Shown: positions 53,962 to 63,552, numbered from the stretch's first letter. The stretch is 64,000 bases of DNA from Thalassoglobus sp. JC818 (GCF_040717535.1 NZ_JBFEFI010000005.1:124001-188000); one strand, 5' to 3'. The notes: generated by a model from the letters alone, not told the origin. Numbers and translations: made by a program.

Positions 53962-54342
53962 CTGACGGTCGACGATCGATTTTCACTCAAAACAATTCTG
54001 TCTTCTCATTCTCGGAACCGCTGACTGGTTGGCAAGTGTAAACCCCTATTTCTCCTGACATTACCAGCTTTGTCACTTCGCCTTTGTCCACGAAAGGAAA
54101 CGCCCGACGAGCAGAGATTTAGAGCGAGTCAGCCTCAACCTCATCTCAGTCGCCCGACAATTCTCAGCGTCAGAGCATCAGTTTTCGGATGCAACAACCT
54201 TGTTTGTGGAACTGAGTTCAATTCGATGAGTGGGAATCTCAATCGCCGACACCGGTCACTCCCGCCATGAATGCATGCGTGCTAGCTTATTGATTCATCA
54301 ATACCGAATCGCACACTCGCACTCTCCTGACGAGGATTGACA
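53962..54342. other. Divergent promoter region
   Basis: About 380 bases separate the divergent PDZ and sulfatase genes. No RNA gene, repeat or further ORF is supported. GACGAGG, seven bases before 54343, is the sulfatase ribosome binding site. Confidence 0.35.
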
Positions 54343-55803
54343 ATGTTCGCAGTTCAAATGTTAGGCAATTTTCATCGAGGACTCAGTTTCTTCGCGCTGC
54401 TGGTCGCCGCTTTTGTATTTGACGGAAGTGAACGGCTGGCCGCGAATGAACCTCCGAACATTCTGATCATCATGGCGGATGACTGCACTTACAGCGATTT
54501 GCCGATGTACGGAGGCGAGAACGCGAAGACTCCGAATCTCGATCGGCTCGCCGCCCAAAGCCTTGTCTTCAATCGAGCTTACCTGAGTGAAGCGATGTGT
54601 CAGCCCTGCCGAGCTGAGTTGTATTCGGGACAGTATCCGATGCGAAATGGATGTGCGTGGAACCATTCATCAAGTCGTCCAACAACGACTAGCCTCCCGC
54701 AACACTTGGAGCCGCTTGGATATCGAGTCGGGCTGGCAGGCAAAGTTCATGTTCTTCCTCCAAAAGCCTTTCCTTTCGAATCAGTAGCTGGGTTCGACAA
54801 GAACTGTGTTCGCAATCCAACGACCGCCCACGACCTTTCAGGCGTCAGCGAATTCATCAGCCGGGAAAAACAGGAACCGTTTTGCCTCGTGGTGGCGCTC
54901 GTCGAACCTCACGTTCCGTGGGTGATGGGAGATCCATCTCAATACCCTCCTGCGAAACTCAAGCTTCCGCCGAACCTCGCTGATACTGAACGCACGCGAG
55001 ATGACTATTCCCGCTACCTTGCCGAGATCACTTACATGGACTCACAAATCGGCGATTTGTTGCAAGTTCTGGAAGCATCCGGCAAAGCTGACGACACGCT
55101 CGTTCTGTTCACGTCCGAACAAGGAGCACAGTTCCCGGGATGCAAATGGACCAACTGGGACACCGGGTTGCACACCGCCCTGGTTGCTCGCTGGCCCGGA
55201 AAAGTCTCACCCGGAATTAGGACCGACGCTCTCGTTCAATACGCTGACGTGGCCCCCACTTTGGTCGAGTTGGCTGGCGGAAATCCGAAAGATCACCAAT
55301 ACGATGGAACCAGCTTCGCTGGTGTTCTGACCGGTGAAAGCGATGAACATCGCCAGTTCGTGTACGGAGTTCACAACAACATTCCAGAGGGCCCCGCTTA
55401 TCCCACTCGGACCATCAGCGACGGGACTTTTCGCCTCATCGAAAATCTCACGCCCGATGCCATCTACATCGAAAAACACCTGATGGGATCACGGGGAGAT
55501 GGTTCGCTCAATAACCCGTACTGGGCAACCTGGGTCTGGGACAGTGCAGAGAGCCCGGAAACTTACAACCTTGTGAAGCGTTACACTTCCCGCCCAGCCA
55601 AGGAACTCTACAAGACTTCCGATGACCCATACGAACTGACCAACCTGGCAGACCTTCCGGAGTATTCAGCGATACAGAATCGACTCGAAACCGAACTCGA
55701 ACGCTGGATGAACGAGCAAGGTGACCCGGGAATTGCTCAAGACACGAAAGAAGCCCATCAGGCAGCAAAAAAAGGAAAGCATCTCTACTTTCCGAAAGAC
55801 TGA
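54343..55803 (+). CDS. Secreted sulfatase with CQPCR activation motif and Glu-Gln pair
   Basis: A 486-residue sulfatase. The ATG at 54343 sits seven bases after GACGAGG; a TTG six bases upstream would leave almost no spacing. The signal peptide spans about residues 9-30. Metal ligands are in IIMADDCTYS. The formylglycine motif is CQPCRAELYSG with C86, retaining C-x-P-x-R but with cysteine in place of the common Ser/Thr/Ala at position four. At the usual SDNG position it reads SEQGAQFPG (E259-Q260), like the sulfatase at 2494-3912, with which it also shares EPHxPW, SQYPP and SRYLAEITYxDxQ. The substrate is unknown. It is not in the five-gene island. Confidence 0.92.
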   Translation: MFAVQMLGNFHRGLSFFALLVAAFVFDGSERLAANEPPNILIIMADDCTYSDLPMYGGENAKTPNLDRLAAQSLVFNRAYLSEAMCQPCRAELYSGQYPMRNGCAWNHSSSRPTTTSLPQHLEPLGYRVGLAGKVHVLPPKAFPFESVAGFDKNCVRNPTTAHDLSGVSEFISREKQEPFCLVVALVEPHVPWVMGDPSQYPPAKLKLPPNLADTERTRDDYSRYLAEITYMDSQIGDLLQVLEASGKADDTLVLFTSEQGAQFPGCKWTNWDTGLHTALVARWPGKVSPGIRTDALVQYADVAPTLVELAGGNPKDHQYDGTSFAGVLTGESDEHRQFVYGVHNNIPEGPAYPTRTISDGTFRLIENLTPDAIYIEKHLMGSRGDGSLNNPYWATWVWDSAESPETYNLVKRYTSRPAKELYKTSDDPYELTNLADLPEYSAIQNRLETELERWMNEQGDPGIAQDTKEAHQAAKKGKHLYFPKD

Positions 55804-55848
55804 GCCGACGTCAGGAAGGCGACACTCATCACCAGTTCAAGCACGATC

Positions 55849-55884
55849 GCTCAGCCAAAGTTCAATGGGTGAACTTGGCTGAGC
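55849..55884. terminator. Bidirectional terminator hairpin
   Basis: GCTCAGCCAAAGTTCA pairs with TGAACTTGGCTGAGC (15 bp, one bulged A) around a five-base loop, between the convergent sulfatase and metalloprotease genes. Confidence 0.7.
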
Positions 55885-55942
55885 CGTCGGTTCAGATCCC
55901 GACTGGGCACTGGATGAAGCTCTGTAATCCCCGGTAATGTTC

Positions 55943-57181
55943 CTAGTTGCCTTCGTTGCTAGAATCGAATTGAATTCGAAGTTCCACCGAACCATCGTTA
56001 TCGTCCAGTGAACCCCAGTCATCTCGGCAGCGCACGAACAGGTCTCCATCATTCGGCGCTGTCCATGTGCTCACCGCTCCGATCTCGAATTCTTCTGAGA
56101 GTTCGTAGTCCGAAAAGATGGCCCCGACGAGAACACCTGAACCGGTTTGACCTCCGCCCGCTCCGAGCAGCGGACCGTCGCTGCTGAGGCTCCATTCTCC
56201 TTTGGCAACGAATGAATAAGTTTGATCTTTCTTGACCGACACACCCGTCGCTTGCCAGCCTCGACCGGCTCGCACTTTCGAGGTCACTCGCGATCGACTC
56301 GATAGAGGTCGGAACTTCGTTTTCCAATCCCAACTACACAAATCGCAACGATAGTTCTTGGTCAGATCCTTCAAGAACTGTCGATACTCGAAGTCGATTT
56401 CAGGAATCTGCGGACCGTAGACCTTTGCGAAGCTCACGTTTCTCTCAGCAAGCAAAGCCAACCCGAGCGGTCGGAACTTGGGCGAGTAATTGTCGTTGAA
56501 TCCCAGCAGATGACAGAGAGCCCATCGCCATGAATAATTCTGCCACGAATCGCCAGTCTGTTCGAGCGGATTGTCGACAAGGTCACGAAGCGGTTTGGGA
56601 GGATGAGAAGTCAGATATTCGATGACGTAATCGCTCGCGTTGACTCCCTTCTCTCCTTCACGCCAGTACTTTCCAACTTCGGCCATCCCTTCGGAATACC
56701 AGACCGGTCCTGTCCCGCCGAAGGTTCCCCCGCAATACGCATGGACAGCTTCATGCTGCGGATTCTCTCGAGCAGCGGTCGCGTACACGATGGTTTCCGC
56801 ATCGACTTTCGGACCACCTACGATGGCTTTGTAACGAGTCATCGTGACTCCTCCGCCATCCCGCACGAACTGCACTCCTTCCGGAGACATTCGAGAGATC
56901 TCATCGCTCGACCAGTTGGAAAAGTCGTCGATCACAAACATTCGGATCGGCTTCCGATTCGGTCGGCCCCAATAGCCGGAGACCAGGGTTAGCATCTTTT
57001 CCAATCGATCGGAGAGTTCTTCTGCCTTCTCCTCCGAAAGGTCGGTATAGATCTGAAAATTCTTCGACTCGATCAATCGCGTTTCTGCATTGATCTGCGG
57101 AGCAGGGAGACTGAAGAACACCGCCAGAGACAGCAATCCTACGAGAAGTTTTGCTCGAATTCTCATTTCAATTCGATTCAC
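55943..57181 (-). CDS. Exported HExxH metalloprotease with C-terminal LecA-like domain
   Basis: A 412-residue secreted protein with two parts. The N-terminal part (about residues 35-290) carries H143-E-A-V-H147 and, 17 residues on, WYSEGMAE with E164, the zinc site of a gluzincin. The C-terminal part (about 315-405) resembles the galactose-binding lectin LecA/PA-IL fold: TYSFVAKGEW, SDGPLLGAGG, VLVGAIFSD, the STWTAPNDGDLFVRC and DDNDGSVELRIQ segments, the last holding acidic/Asn residues where LecA binds calcium. A CDLC pair near residue 280 may form a disulfide. Domain assignments are by motif only. The signal peptide is at about residues 10-30; a start at 57166 is also possible. Confidence 0.8.
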   Translation of the reverse strand: MNRIEMRIRAKLLVGLLSLAVFFSLPAPQINAETRLIESKNFQIYTDLSEEKAEELSDRLEKMLTLVSGYWGRPNRKPIRMFVIDDFSNWSSDEISRMSPEGVQFVRDGGGVTMTRYKAIVGGPKVDAETIVYATAARENPQHEAVHAYCGGTFGGTGPVWYSEGMAEVGKYWREGEKGVNASDYVIEYLTSHPPKPLRDLVDNPLEQTGDSWQNYSWRWALCHLLGFNDNYSPKFRPLGLALLAERNVSFAKVYGPQIPEIDFEYRQFLKDLTKNYRCDLCSWDWKTKFRPLSSRSRVTSKVRAGRGWQATGVSVKKDQTYSFVAKGEWSLSSDGPLLGAGGGQTGSGVLVGAIFSDYELSEEFEIGAVSTWTAPNDGDLFVRCRDDWGSLDDNDGSVELRIQFDSSNEGN

Positions 57182-57242
57182 AGTTTGACCTCAATCTGTC
57201 AGTCAACAATGACTGGGGAGAGTGATTGATTTGAGACACGAC

Positions 57243-59786
57243 TTATGTCGTATCGCTGTTCGAGTCGGGTGGAATCATTCCCAGATACTTGCCGAACATT
57301 CCAAATCGCCCTTGATGCAGCAGCACCAGATAAGTCGGAACAAGAATCGGGCGCACAAGAAACGTATCGAGCAGCACTCCGAACGCAAGTGCGAAACCAA
57401 GTTGCACCATTGCCAGCAAACTCCCGAACATTAACGACGCAAACGTGCCTGCCATAATCAGCCCGCAACTCGAAATGATGTTCCCCGTCTTGGAGAGCGC
57501 CACCAGAATTCCTCGAATCGTTCCATGCTTGGCCTGTTCTTCCTGAACGCGTGCCATCAACAAAATGTTGTAGTCCTCGCCCATCGCAACCAAGATTGTG
57601 AACAAATAAATCGGCACTTTCCAATCGATCCCGGTAAACGCCGAAGGCGCTCGAAGGTAAAACACCACGAAAGTCACACCCAGCGTGACAAAGTAGCTGA
57701 AAACAACACTTACAATTAAATACGCACAAATCGCTGGCTTTCTCAACAGCAGAACCAGCAAAAAGTAGACGACAAGCACGACGAGCACATCAATCCGCCA
57801 GCGATCACGATCGGTGGTCGACTTCAAATCTCGAATTCCAGCTGTCGAACCGAGCGAAAGCACCGTGACACCTTCGCGAAGAGATTCGGGAATGGACTCG
57901 TAAACAATCTTCTCGATCTCGGCGAGTTTGCGAATCGAAATCCGATCGAAAGGATCGGTGCTGAAAACAAACTCCAAACGCATCACCTGCCCCGCGTGTG
58001 CCCCTTTTGTGCTTGTGTAAGTGCGATGCTGATAGTTTCGTTTGGCAACCCTCTCCGGAATACTCAATCCATCCAGATATGTTTGAGCCACTTCCGACCG
58101 CCCGAGCGGATGTGTTTGGCTTCGAACGTCGACGATTTCGTAATCCTTCTCGCGAATCTGATCGAGCGACTTCGCGATGTTGTCGGTGATCTGCTGACTC
58201 AGCTTCTCAGAGGCGACTGTGCTTGTCAGATTTTCTCCATCCAGTGAGCGCTTCAAGACATCGTCATCGAACTTCACGAGAACCGTCGCTGGCCCGGTGA
58301 TCCCAGCTGGAAAGTGTTTCTGAATTGCGAACGCGCCTTCAACACTCGGCTCATCTTTCGGAAGATCACTCAGCAAACCGTAGCTGAGATTGCTCTCCTG
58401 AGCCCAACCGATGATCGCAAAGGGCATCATCGCCAGCACAGTCACAGCGAAGATCGTCCCCGGTTTACGGTGAAGAGTCTCTGCTATCCGATTCCACACT
58501 GCCTCGGGAAGCTGTTGATCCCGGAGCCGGTTCCAAAGCGTCGAGGATGGCAACCAGGAGTCGGACGTATCCAGCTCTTCTCTGCGAACATCCGGCCAGA
58601 AAGCCCATTTTCGGAAGAGAAGCAACAACGCCGGCATGAACGTCAACGAACACAACAAAGCGACGAACAGCCCGAAGGAGATCGCAAAGCCCGCTTGGCG
58701 AAACTTGCCAAACTCTGCGAATCCCATCATTCCGATGCCGAGAATACTCGTCGCTGCACTCGTTGCCAGCGCTGATCCCACAGACGAAATCGAACGTGTA
58801 ATCGCCTGCTCGAACGTCGAACCTTGATCGAGTTCTTCTTTGTAGCGAGAGATCAGAAAGAGGCAGTAGTCAACACCTGCTCCGTACACGACGACGGTCA
58901 CGTAAATCTCAAGCCCGCTGAAAAAGCCAATCCAGTTGAGGTTGGCGAGATGCATCAGCATCGACAGCGTTAGTTCGACTGCCAGCCCGACAGACAGAAT
59001 CGGAATCAATGCCAGCAAGGGAGCTCGATAGATGAGCAAGAGCAGCACGACGACCAGCACCTTCGTGATCACTTCAGTACGACTAACGCTCTCCCTCTCC
59101 GCCCTTAAAATATCGCGTCCCACAGTGGCGGAACCGCTCAGTGCCAGTGCGAGGCCGAATGGCTTTTGCCTGCGAATTTCGGATGAGTTGATCAGCTCTT
59201 CAATTCGACTGATGATCTGGCTGTTTTGTCGATTCAGGAATTCGGTATTCAGCTCAATCACGACGAGTGTCGCTCGTCCATCGCGACTCGTCAGCAGAGC
59301 GCCCATCCGCTTGTCATCAGGTGCGGAAATGCCCCGCATGACCTGATCTTCAGCGTCGACGATCCGAATCGAGTCCACTGCGGCCGATTCTTCTCCTGAC
59401 GAAGACGATTGGCCAATTTTTCTCAGCTGAGGAACGAGAACGTAGGCGATAAAGTCACGGTCTTTTTCGGAAATGCCTTCCGGTCGATTCTCTCGGAACA
59501 GAACGATCACGACGTTGCTTCCGAGGGGATCTTGCTCGACCGGTGTATCAATCGCTTTTTCTTCGTTGCTTTCAGTCTTTTCACCCGAAGTGGGAAAAGC
59601 TTCACGAAACAACGCTTCCGCCCGGCGGCTCGGTGCCTCATCCGACAGAAATGCGAATTCCCCATCCGAAGAGACTCGGTCAGCACGAGGCGAGGTGGCA
59701 ACTGCGGCGATGCCCACAATGACCCAGAAGACCACCAGGGCGACTGGGTACGACGATACGAACTCTCCGATGCGACGATACATCAC
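57243..59786 (-). CDS. MMPL/RND superfamily transporter
   Basis: An 847-residue membrane transporter of the RND superfamily (MMPL branch). Two halves each have one helix, a large periplasmic loop and a cluster of five helices; the first is MMYRRIGEFVSSYPVALVVFWVIVGI, with the periplasmic loop running to about residue 220. Conserved transmembrane motifs include GAGVDYCLFLISRYKEEL in helix 4-5 of the first half and AMGEDYNILLMARVQEEQ in the second, which carry the Asp/Tyr residues of the proton relay. Such proteins export lipids or hydrophobic compounds. The substrate is unknown, and there is no periplasmic adaptor gene nearby. Confidence 0.9.
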   Translation of the reverse strand: MMYRRIGEFVSSYPVALVVFWVIVGIAAVATSPRADRVSSDGEFAFLSDEAPSRRAEALFREAFPTSGEKTESNEEKAIDTPVEQDPLGSNVVIVLFRENRPEGISEKDRDFIAYVLVPQLRKIGQSSSSGEESAAVDSIRIVDAEDQVMRGISAPDDKRMGALLTSRDGRATLVVIELNTEFLNRQNSQIISRIEELINSSEIRRQKPFGLALALSGSATVGRDILRAERESVSRTEVITKVLVVVLLLLIYRAPLLALIPILSVGLAVELTLSMLMHLANLNWIGFFSGLEIYVTVVVYGAGVDYCLFLISRYKEELDQGSTFEQAITRSISSVGSALATSAATSILGIGMMGFAEFGKFRQAGFAISFGLFVALLCSLTFMPALLLLFRKWAFWPDVRREELDTSDSWLPSSTLWNRLRDQQLPEAVWNRIAETLHRKPGTIFAVTVLAMMPFAIIGWAQESNLSYGLLSDLPKDEPSVEGAFAIQKHFPAGITGPATVLVKFDDDVLKRSLDGENLTSTVASEKLSQQITDNIAKSLDQIREKDYEIVDVRSQTHPLGRSEVAQTYLDGLSIPERVAKRNYQHRTYTSTKGAHAGQVMRLEFVFSTDPFDRISIRKLAEIEKIVYESIPESLREGVTVLSLGSTAGIRDLKSTTDRDRWRIDVLVVLVVYFLLVLLLRKPAICAYLIVSVVFSYFVTLGVTFVVFYLRAPSAFTGIDWKVPIYLFTILVAMGEDYNILLMARVQEEQAKHGTIRGILVALSKTGNIISSCGLIMAGTFASLMFGSLLAMVQLGFALAFGVLLDTFLVRPILVPTYLVLLHQGRFGMFGKYLGMIPPDSNSDTT

Positions 59787-60245
59787 TTAGACAACAAGAC
59801 CTGTTGATATGACCGATGGACGTGGCCCGCTCATCCATTCGGTCGGAAGCGAACTCCGACGGCGATGTTTCCCCTTCCAGTCGGAGTCGATTTCTTTTCG
59901 GGTTGATCAGGTGGGTTCTGCAAAGCTTAACAAGTCACAGAGAATGTCCAAGGAACTGCCAAATTCCAACAACGTCTAAATGGATCTGTTCGAACCAACT
60001 CGTGACAGGTCCACGGTTGCGACTGGATAGCAGGGTTTCCATGTGCATAGAATGAAGCAGGCAATCGACGATTGTTTCCCGCGCTCTTGGGAAGCTGTCG
60101 ATGGGTTGCTCATCCTAAATGTTCGATTGTCGGCAGAATCATCAGCATCTTGAGCGATGGCAGAAAAGCGTCGCATGCAGGTTTCCTGATCTGTCACAAT
60201 ATCAAAGAATGTGATTTCAGCCCCTGTTCGAGGATTCTTACGGAA
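59787..60245. other. Intergenic gap between transporter and DUF971 genes
   Basis: The 459-base gap separates divergent genes and holds no supported gene. ACTCCGAC (59853-59860) and GTCGGAGT (59880-59887) form an 8-bp inverted repeat in the leader of the transporter gene, possibly regulatory. Confidence 0.35.
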
Positions 60246-60578
60246 ATGGCGACAGCGCCTCAGAATATACGCGCAATTCGAGATGATGGAGTCTTGGAAC
60301 TTGTCTGGAACGAAGGTCGAACCGACCGCTACCCGTTCCATTTTCTTCGTTGCCAGTGCCCCTGTGCGGCCTGCGTCAACGAGTTCACAGGCGAGCGAAT
60401 CCTCAATCCTGAAACTGTTCCGAAAGACATTCATCCCGTCGAAATCGGACTGAGTGGAAACTACGCCCTGAAGATTCGATGGAGCGATGAGCACTTCACC
60501 GGCCTGTACTCCTGGGATTACCTTGACCAACTTTCCGGGTACAGCGCAGTGACGTCATCAACGGAGGCAAAAACGTGA
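60246..60578 (+). CDS. DUF971 domain protein
   Basis: A 110-residue protein of the DUF971 family, related to the N-terminal domain of gamma-butyrobetaine dioxygenase and found in many bacteria as a freestanding small protein. The ATG at 60246 begins MATAPQNIRAIRDDG. Typical features are LELVWNEGRTDRYPFHFLR, the C-Q-C-P-C-A-A-C cysteine set (likely a metal site) and GLYSWDYL. Its stop overlaps the moaA start (GTGA), so the two are translationally coupled. DUF971 has been linked by gene context to molybdopterin or iron-sulfur biology, but the role is not settled. Confidence 0.85.
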   Translation: MATAPQNIRAIRDDGVLELVWNEGRTDRYPFHFLRCQCPCAACVNEFTGERILNPETVPKDIHPVEIGLSGNYALKIRWSDEHFTGLYSWDYLDQLSGYSAVTSSTEAKT

Positions 60579-61579
60579 CGGCCTCAACAGGTCCACTCGT
60601 CGACAGCTTTGGTCGTCGACACAACAACCTCCGAATCAGCGTCACCGACCGGTGCAACATACGGTGCTTTTACTGTATGCCCGCCGAGAACGTGCAGTTT
60701 CTGAAACGGGACAAGCTTCTGACGTTCGAAGAAATTGTTGAGTTTGTACGGCTCATGGTCCCACTGGGGATCAACAAAATTCGGCTCACCGGCGGGGAGC
60801 CTCTCGTGCGGAACGAGCTGCATGAACTCGTTCGTATGATTGCTGAGATCGACGGAATCAAAGACATCGGGCTGACGACAAACGGAATTTTTCTCGCTCG
60901 TGATGCGCAAAGGCTTTACGACGCGGGACTGAGAAGACTCAACGTCAGCCTCGACGCATTGGACCCCGTCAAATTTCGTGAAGTCACTCGACGCGACGGC
61001 TACGAGGAAGTTCTCAAGGGGATTCAGAAAGCTCAGGAAGTCGGCTTCCATCCGATCAAAATCAACGCCGTAGCGATCCGAGGTGTGACCGAGTCAGAAA
61101 TTGTTCCGTTTGGACAATTCGCCCGTGAATCGGGGTGCGAGGTCCGGTTTATCGAATACATGCCGCTCGACGCGGATGCTGCCTGGGAGCGTGAGAAAGT
61201 TCTTTTCGCCGACGAGATCGTTGAAACTCTCTCCCGCGAGATTCAGCCTTTGATTCCGATTAGAGAAGTCGAAGCAGAGCAACCATCTACGGATTTCGTC
61301 TTTGAAGACGGAATCGGGCGTATTGGTTTCATTCCGTCAGTCAGCAAACCATTCTGCGATCACTGCAATCGCTTTCGCCTGACCGCCGACGGGAAGCTTC
61401 GCAACTGCCTCTTCAGCCTGGAAGAGACCGACATCCGAGACCTTCTCCGCGCAGGCGGCATGGAAGAAAAGATCATCGCAGCTGTTCGCGAATCAATCGC
61501 AGGCAAATGGGCCGGACATCACATCAACGATCCCGACTTCCAACAGCCCGAACGACCGATGTATTCGATCGGCGGATAG
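60575..61579 (+). CDS. moaA: GTP 3',8-cyclase (molybdenum cofactor biosynthesis)
   Basis: A 334-residue radical SAM enzyme making the first intermediate of molybdenum cofactor from GTP. The GTG start has CGGAGG eight bases upstream. The radical SAM cluster is C27, C31, C34 (CNIRCFYC); the C-terminal cluster is C261, C264 and C278 (CDHCNRF then LRNC). The SAM-contacting RLTGGEP motif is present, and the protein ends with the obligatory Gly-Gly. No other moa or mob gene is adjacent. The pathway must be completed elsewhere. Molybdenum enzymes such as nitrate reductase or formate dehydrogenase would use the product. Confidence 0.95.
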   Translation: MTASTGPLVDSFGRRHNNLRISVTDRCNIRCFYCMPAENVQFLKRDKLLTFEEIVEFVRLMVPLGINKIRLTGGEPLVRNELHELVRMIAEIDGIKDIGLTTNGIFLARDAQRLYDAGLRRLNVSLDALDPVKFREVTRRDGYEEVLKGIQKAQEVGFHPIKINAVAIRGVTESEIVPFGQFARESGCEVRFIEYMPLDADAAWEREKVLFADEIVETLSREIQPLIPIREVEAEQPSTDFVFEDGIGRIGFIPSVSKPFCDHCNRFRLTADGKLRNCLFSLEETDIRDLLRAGGMEEKIIAAVRESIAGKWAGHHINDPDFQQPERPMYSIGG

Positions 61580-61641
61580 CGCCGAGTCGTCAGATCTGAC
61601 CATGACTTTTGCAACTGACTCGAAAGAGGCGATGGCAGAGG

Positions 61642-63087
61642 TCAGTTGTTCGACTCTGCACCATCCTCGAACCAGTACGGGCCTTCTTCGATGATCTCGC
61701 TGTATTTCTCTTTCGCGAGTTTGGTGAGCCGGTCAAAGACTTCGGGATGACTTGCTGAGACTTCGTGCTCTTCGGCGATGTCTTCAGAAATATGATAGAG
61801 TTCAAACTGTTCCAATGATGAAGATTTCAGCTTAGGAACGACGCCTCGCTGCAGGGAGCCCCCTGACGGCATATCCGATCCTCCGCTCCATTGGGCCACG
61901 ATTTTCCAGTCACCATCGCGAAGAGCGAACTGACGATTTCCGGTCCCGCCGTAGTAATGCCAGAACAGCGGCTCTTCTCGTTCAATTTCGGCCCCGTTCC
62001 AAAGTTTGACTAGGCTTGTGCCGTCTAGAATCTTGGAGGTCGGCAACTCGATATCGACGAGTTCACATACTGTTGGAAGCAGATCGACGCTGCCAACTGG
62101 AACATCACTCACCTGACCCGGAGAAATGGTCCCTGTCCAGCGAACAATCCCCGGAACACGAATTCCTCCTTCGTAAACGTGCAACTTCATCCCACGTAGC
62201 GGACCGGGTGAACCGTGTGAACGCCAGGCATTTTGATACCGGTTCAGAGTTTCTGGACCATTGTCAGATGTGAAGACAATGAGAGTCTCTTCGCCCAAAT
62301 TTTGATTGTCGACAGCTTCCACAATGCGCCCGACTGCTTTGTCCATGTTCGAGACATTGGCGTAATAGAGGGCCTCTCCACGCTTCTTTGCATCGGGATA
62401 TTCTTGCACCAGATCCTCGGGTGAAGCGATCGGTTCATGCGGTTCGTGAAAACAGACAAACATGAAAAACGGGGTGGCTGCATCGTCTCGATCGTTCAGC
62501 CAGCGAATTGCTTCGTCCGCAACAAGTTGGCATGAAAACCCGGTCTGTTCGCCAACTGGTTCGCCGTTGCGAACAAAATTCTTGGGGTTCTCATGCGAGG
62601 GCCCCGCGTTGTTGTGAGTTGAGAACCAGTGATCGAAGCCGTGATCGTTCGGTTGAGTATGCGCTGGATCGTTAAACAGACCGTTCAAATGCCACTTCCC
62701 AACGTGACAGGTTTCGTATCCAGATTGCTTCAACAACGTCGCGATCGTGGTTTCATCCCGTTTGAGGTACATCGGATTCTTTGGAGCAATCCACGAGTAG
62801 ATTCCTGATCGAGTCGGAATCCGCCCCGTCATCAGGCCGGCACGTGCTGGGGAGCAGAGTGGCGAAGCGGAGTAGCAAGACGTGAGTCGCATGCCCTCAT
62901 CAGCCAGTTGGTCGAGATGAGGCGTTTGGATGGTCGGATGGCCAAAACAACTCAAGTCCCCATAGCCCAGATCATCGCAAAGAATCACAAGCACGTTGGG
63001 AGTCTTCTGATCAGCGGCAGATACCCAATGACCTGCCAGTGAAATGAAGATTGCCATGAAGCAGCTGAGCGAGCGCGGATGCAACAT
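61642..63087 (-). CDS. Secreted arylsulfatase-type sulfatase
   Basis: A 481-residue sulfatase with a signal peptide (about residues 6-24, MAIFISLAGHWVSAA). Metal ligands are in ILCDDLGYGD, the activation motif is CSPARAGLMTG with C78, the catalytic HVGKWHL lysine/His segment follows, and SDNGPET holds the canonical Asp-Asn pair. This arrangement is that of arylsulfatase A-like and choline/N-acetylgalactosamine-6-type enzymes. The C-terminal RREPLFWHYYGG-like stretch (EREEPLFWHYYGG) is also common among them. The gene is convergent with moaA, 62 bases apart, and is outside the sulfatase island. Confidence 0.93.
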   Translation of the reverse strand: MLHPRSLSCFMAIFISLAGHWVSAADQKTPNVLVILCDDLGYGDLSCFGHPTIQTPHLDQLADEGMRLTSCYSASPLCSPARAGLMTGRIPTRSGIYSWIAPKNPMYLKRDETTIATLLKQSGYETCHVGKWHLNGLFNDPAHTQPNDHGFDHWFSTHNNAGPSHENPKNFVRNGEPVGEQTGFSCQLVADEAIRWLNDRDDAATPFFMFVCFHEPHEPIASPEDLVQEYPDAKKRGEALYYANVSNMDKAVGRIVEAVDNQNLGEETLIVFTSDNGPETLNRYQNAWRSHGSPGPLRGMKLHVYEGGIRVPGIVRWTGTISPGQVSDVPVGSVDLLPTVCELVDIELPTSKILDGTSLVKLWNGAEIEREEPLFWHYYGGTGNRQFALRDGDWKIVAQWSGGSDMPSGGSLQRGVVPKLKSSSLEQFELYHISEDIAEEHEVSASHPEVFDRLTKLAKEKYSEIIEEGPYWFEDGAESNN

Positions 63088-63223
63088 ATCTGTGTCGACC
63101 TTATCGAGCGGGAATCTTCTGTCCGCTTCAATCGATCATGATTCGACCGAAATTGAAGCGACAAACGTCTACAGAAACAGAGTTCAACAGCCTGCTATAG
63201 AGCTGACAACGAAATTCTATCAA

Positions 63224-63511
63224 TCACATAAGCATCACCAGACCTTCGAGATCACGGAGTCGTGAATAGACAGCAATCACGTGCGAAGCTGTCTCCATCG
63301 TCGGTTCAACAGTGACACTGACATGGCGTCCCCCGCTTGATGTTCGCGTCGAAAAACGGGGTTCGCTGTCCTCTTCCAGCTCCAGACGAACGGCGGCAAG
63401 CACGCGTCCGACGAAGTGGTCATCTGCATGACCAATCACTTTGAACCGATATTCACATGGGAAATTGTGAATCGATTCGAGCAATTCGACTGTCGGGAGT
63501 CCTTCTTCCAT
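63224..63511 (-). CDS. DUF493 (YbeD-like) small protein
   Basis: A 95-residue protein of the DUF493/UPF0250 family with a ferredoxin-like (ACT-like) fold. The ATG at 63511 (MEEGLPTVELLESIHNFPCEYRFKVIGHAD) avoids overlap with the sppA stop at 63553. LLESIHNFPCEYRFKVIG is the family's first strand-helix unit, and RTSSGGRHVSVTVEPTMETASHV the second. In proteobacteria the family member YbeD lies next to lipoate synthesis genes; here the upstream neighbour is a signal-peptide peptidase. Its role is unknown. It may be co-transcribed with sppA, 41 bases away. Confidence 0.82.
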   Translation of the reverse strand: MEEGLPTVELLESIHNFPCEYRFKVIGHADDHFVGRVLAAVRLELEEDSEPRFSTRTSSGGRHVSVTVEPTMETASHVIAVYSRLRDLEGLVMLM

Positions 63512-63552
63512 TTTCGTAACCTCGGGTCCCCAAAACTTGTTTGTTGTGGCGA

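Noticed and set aside
61583-61622. CGAGTC/GACTCG inverted repeat between moaA and the convergent sulfatase gene
   Set aside because: Only six base pairs with a loop near 28 bases and no uridine run; too weak for a terminator call.
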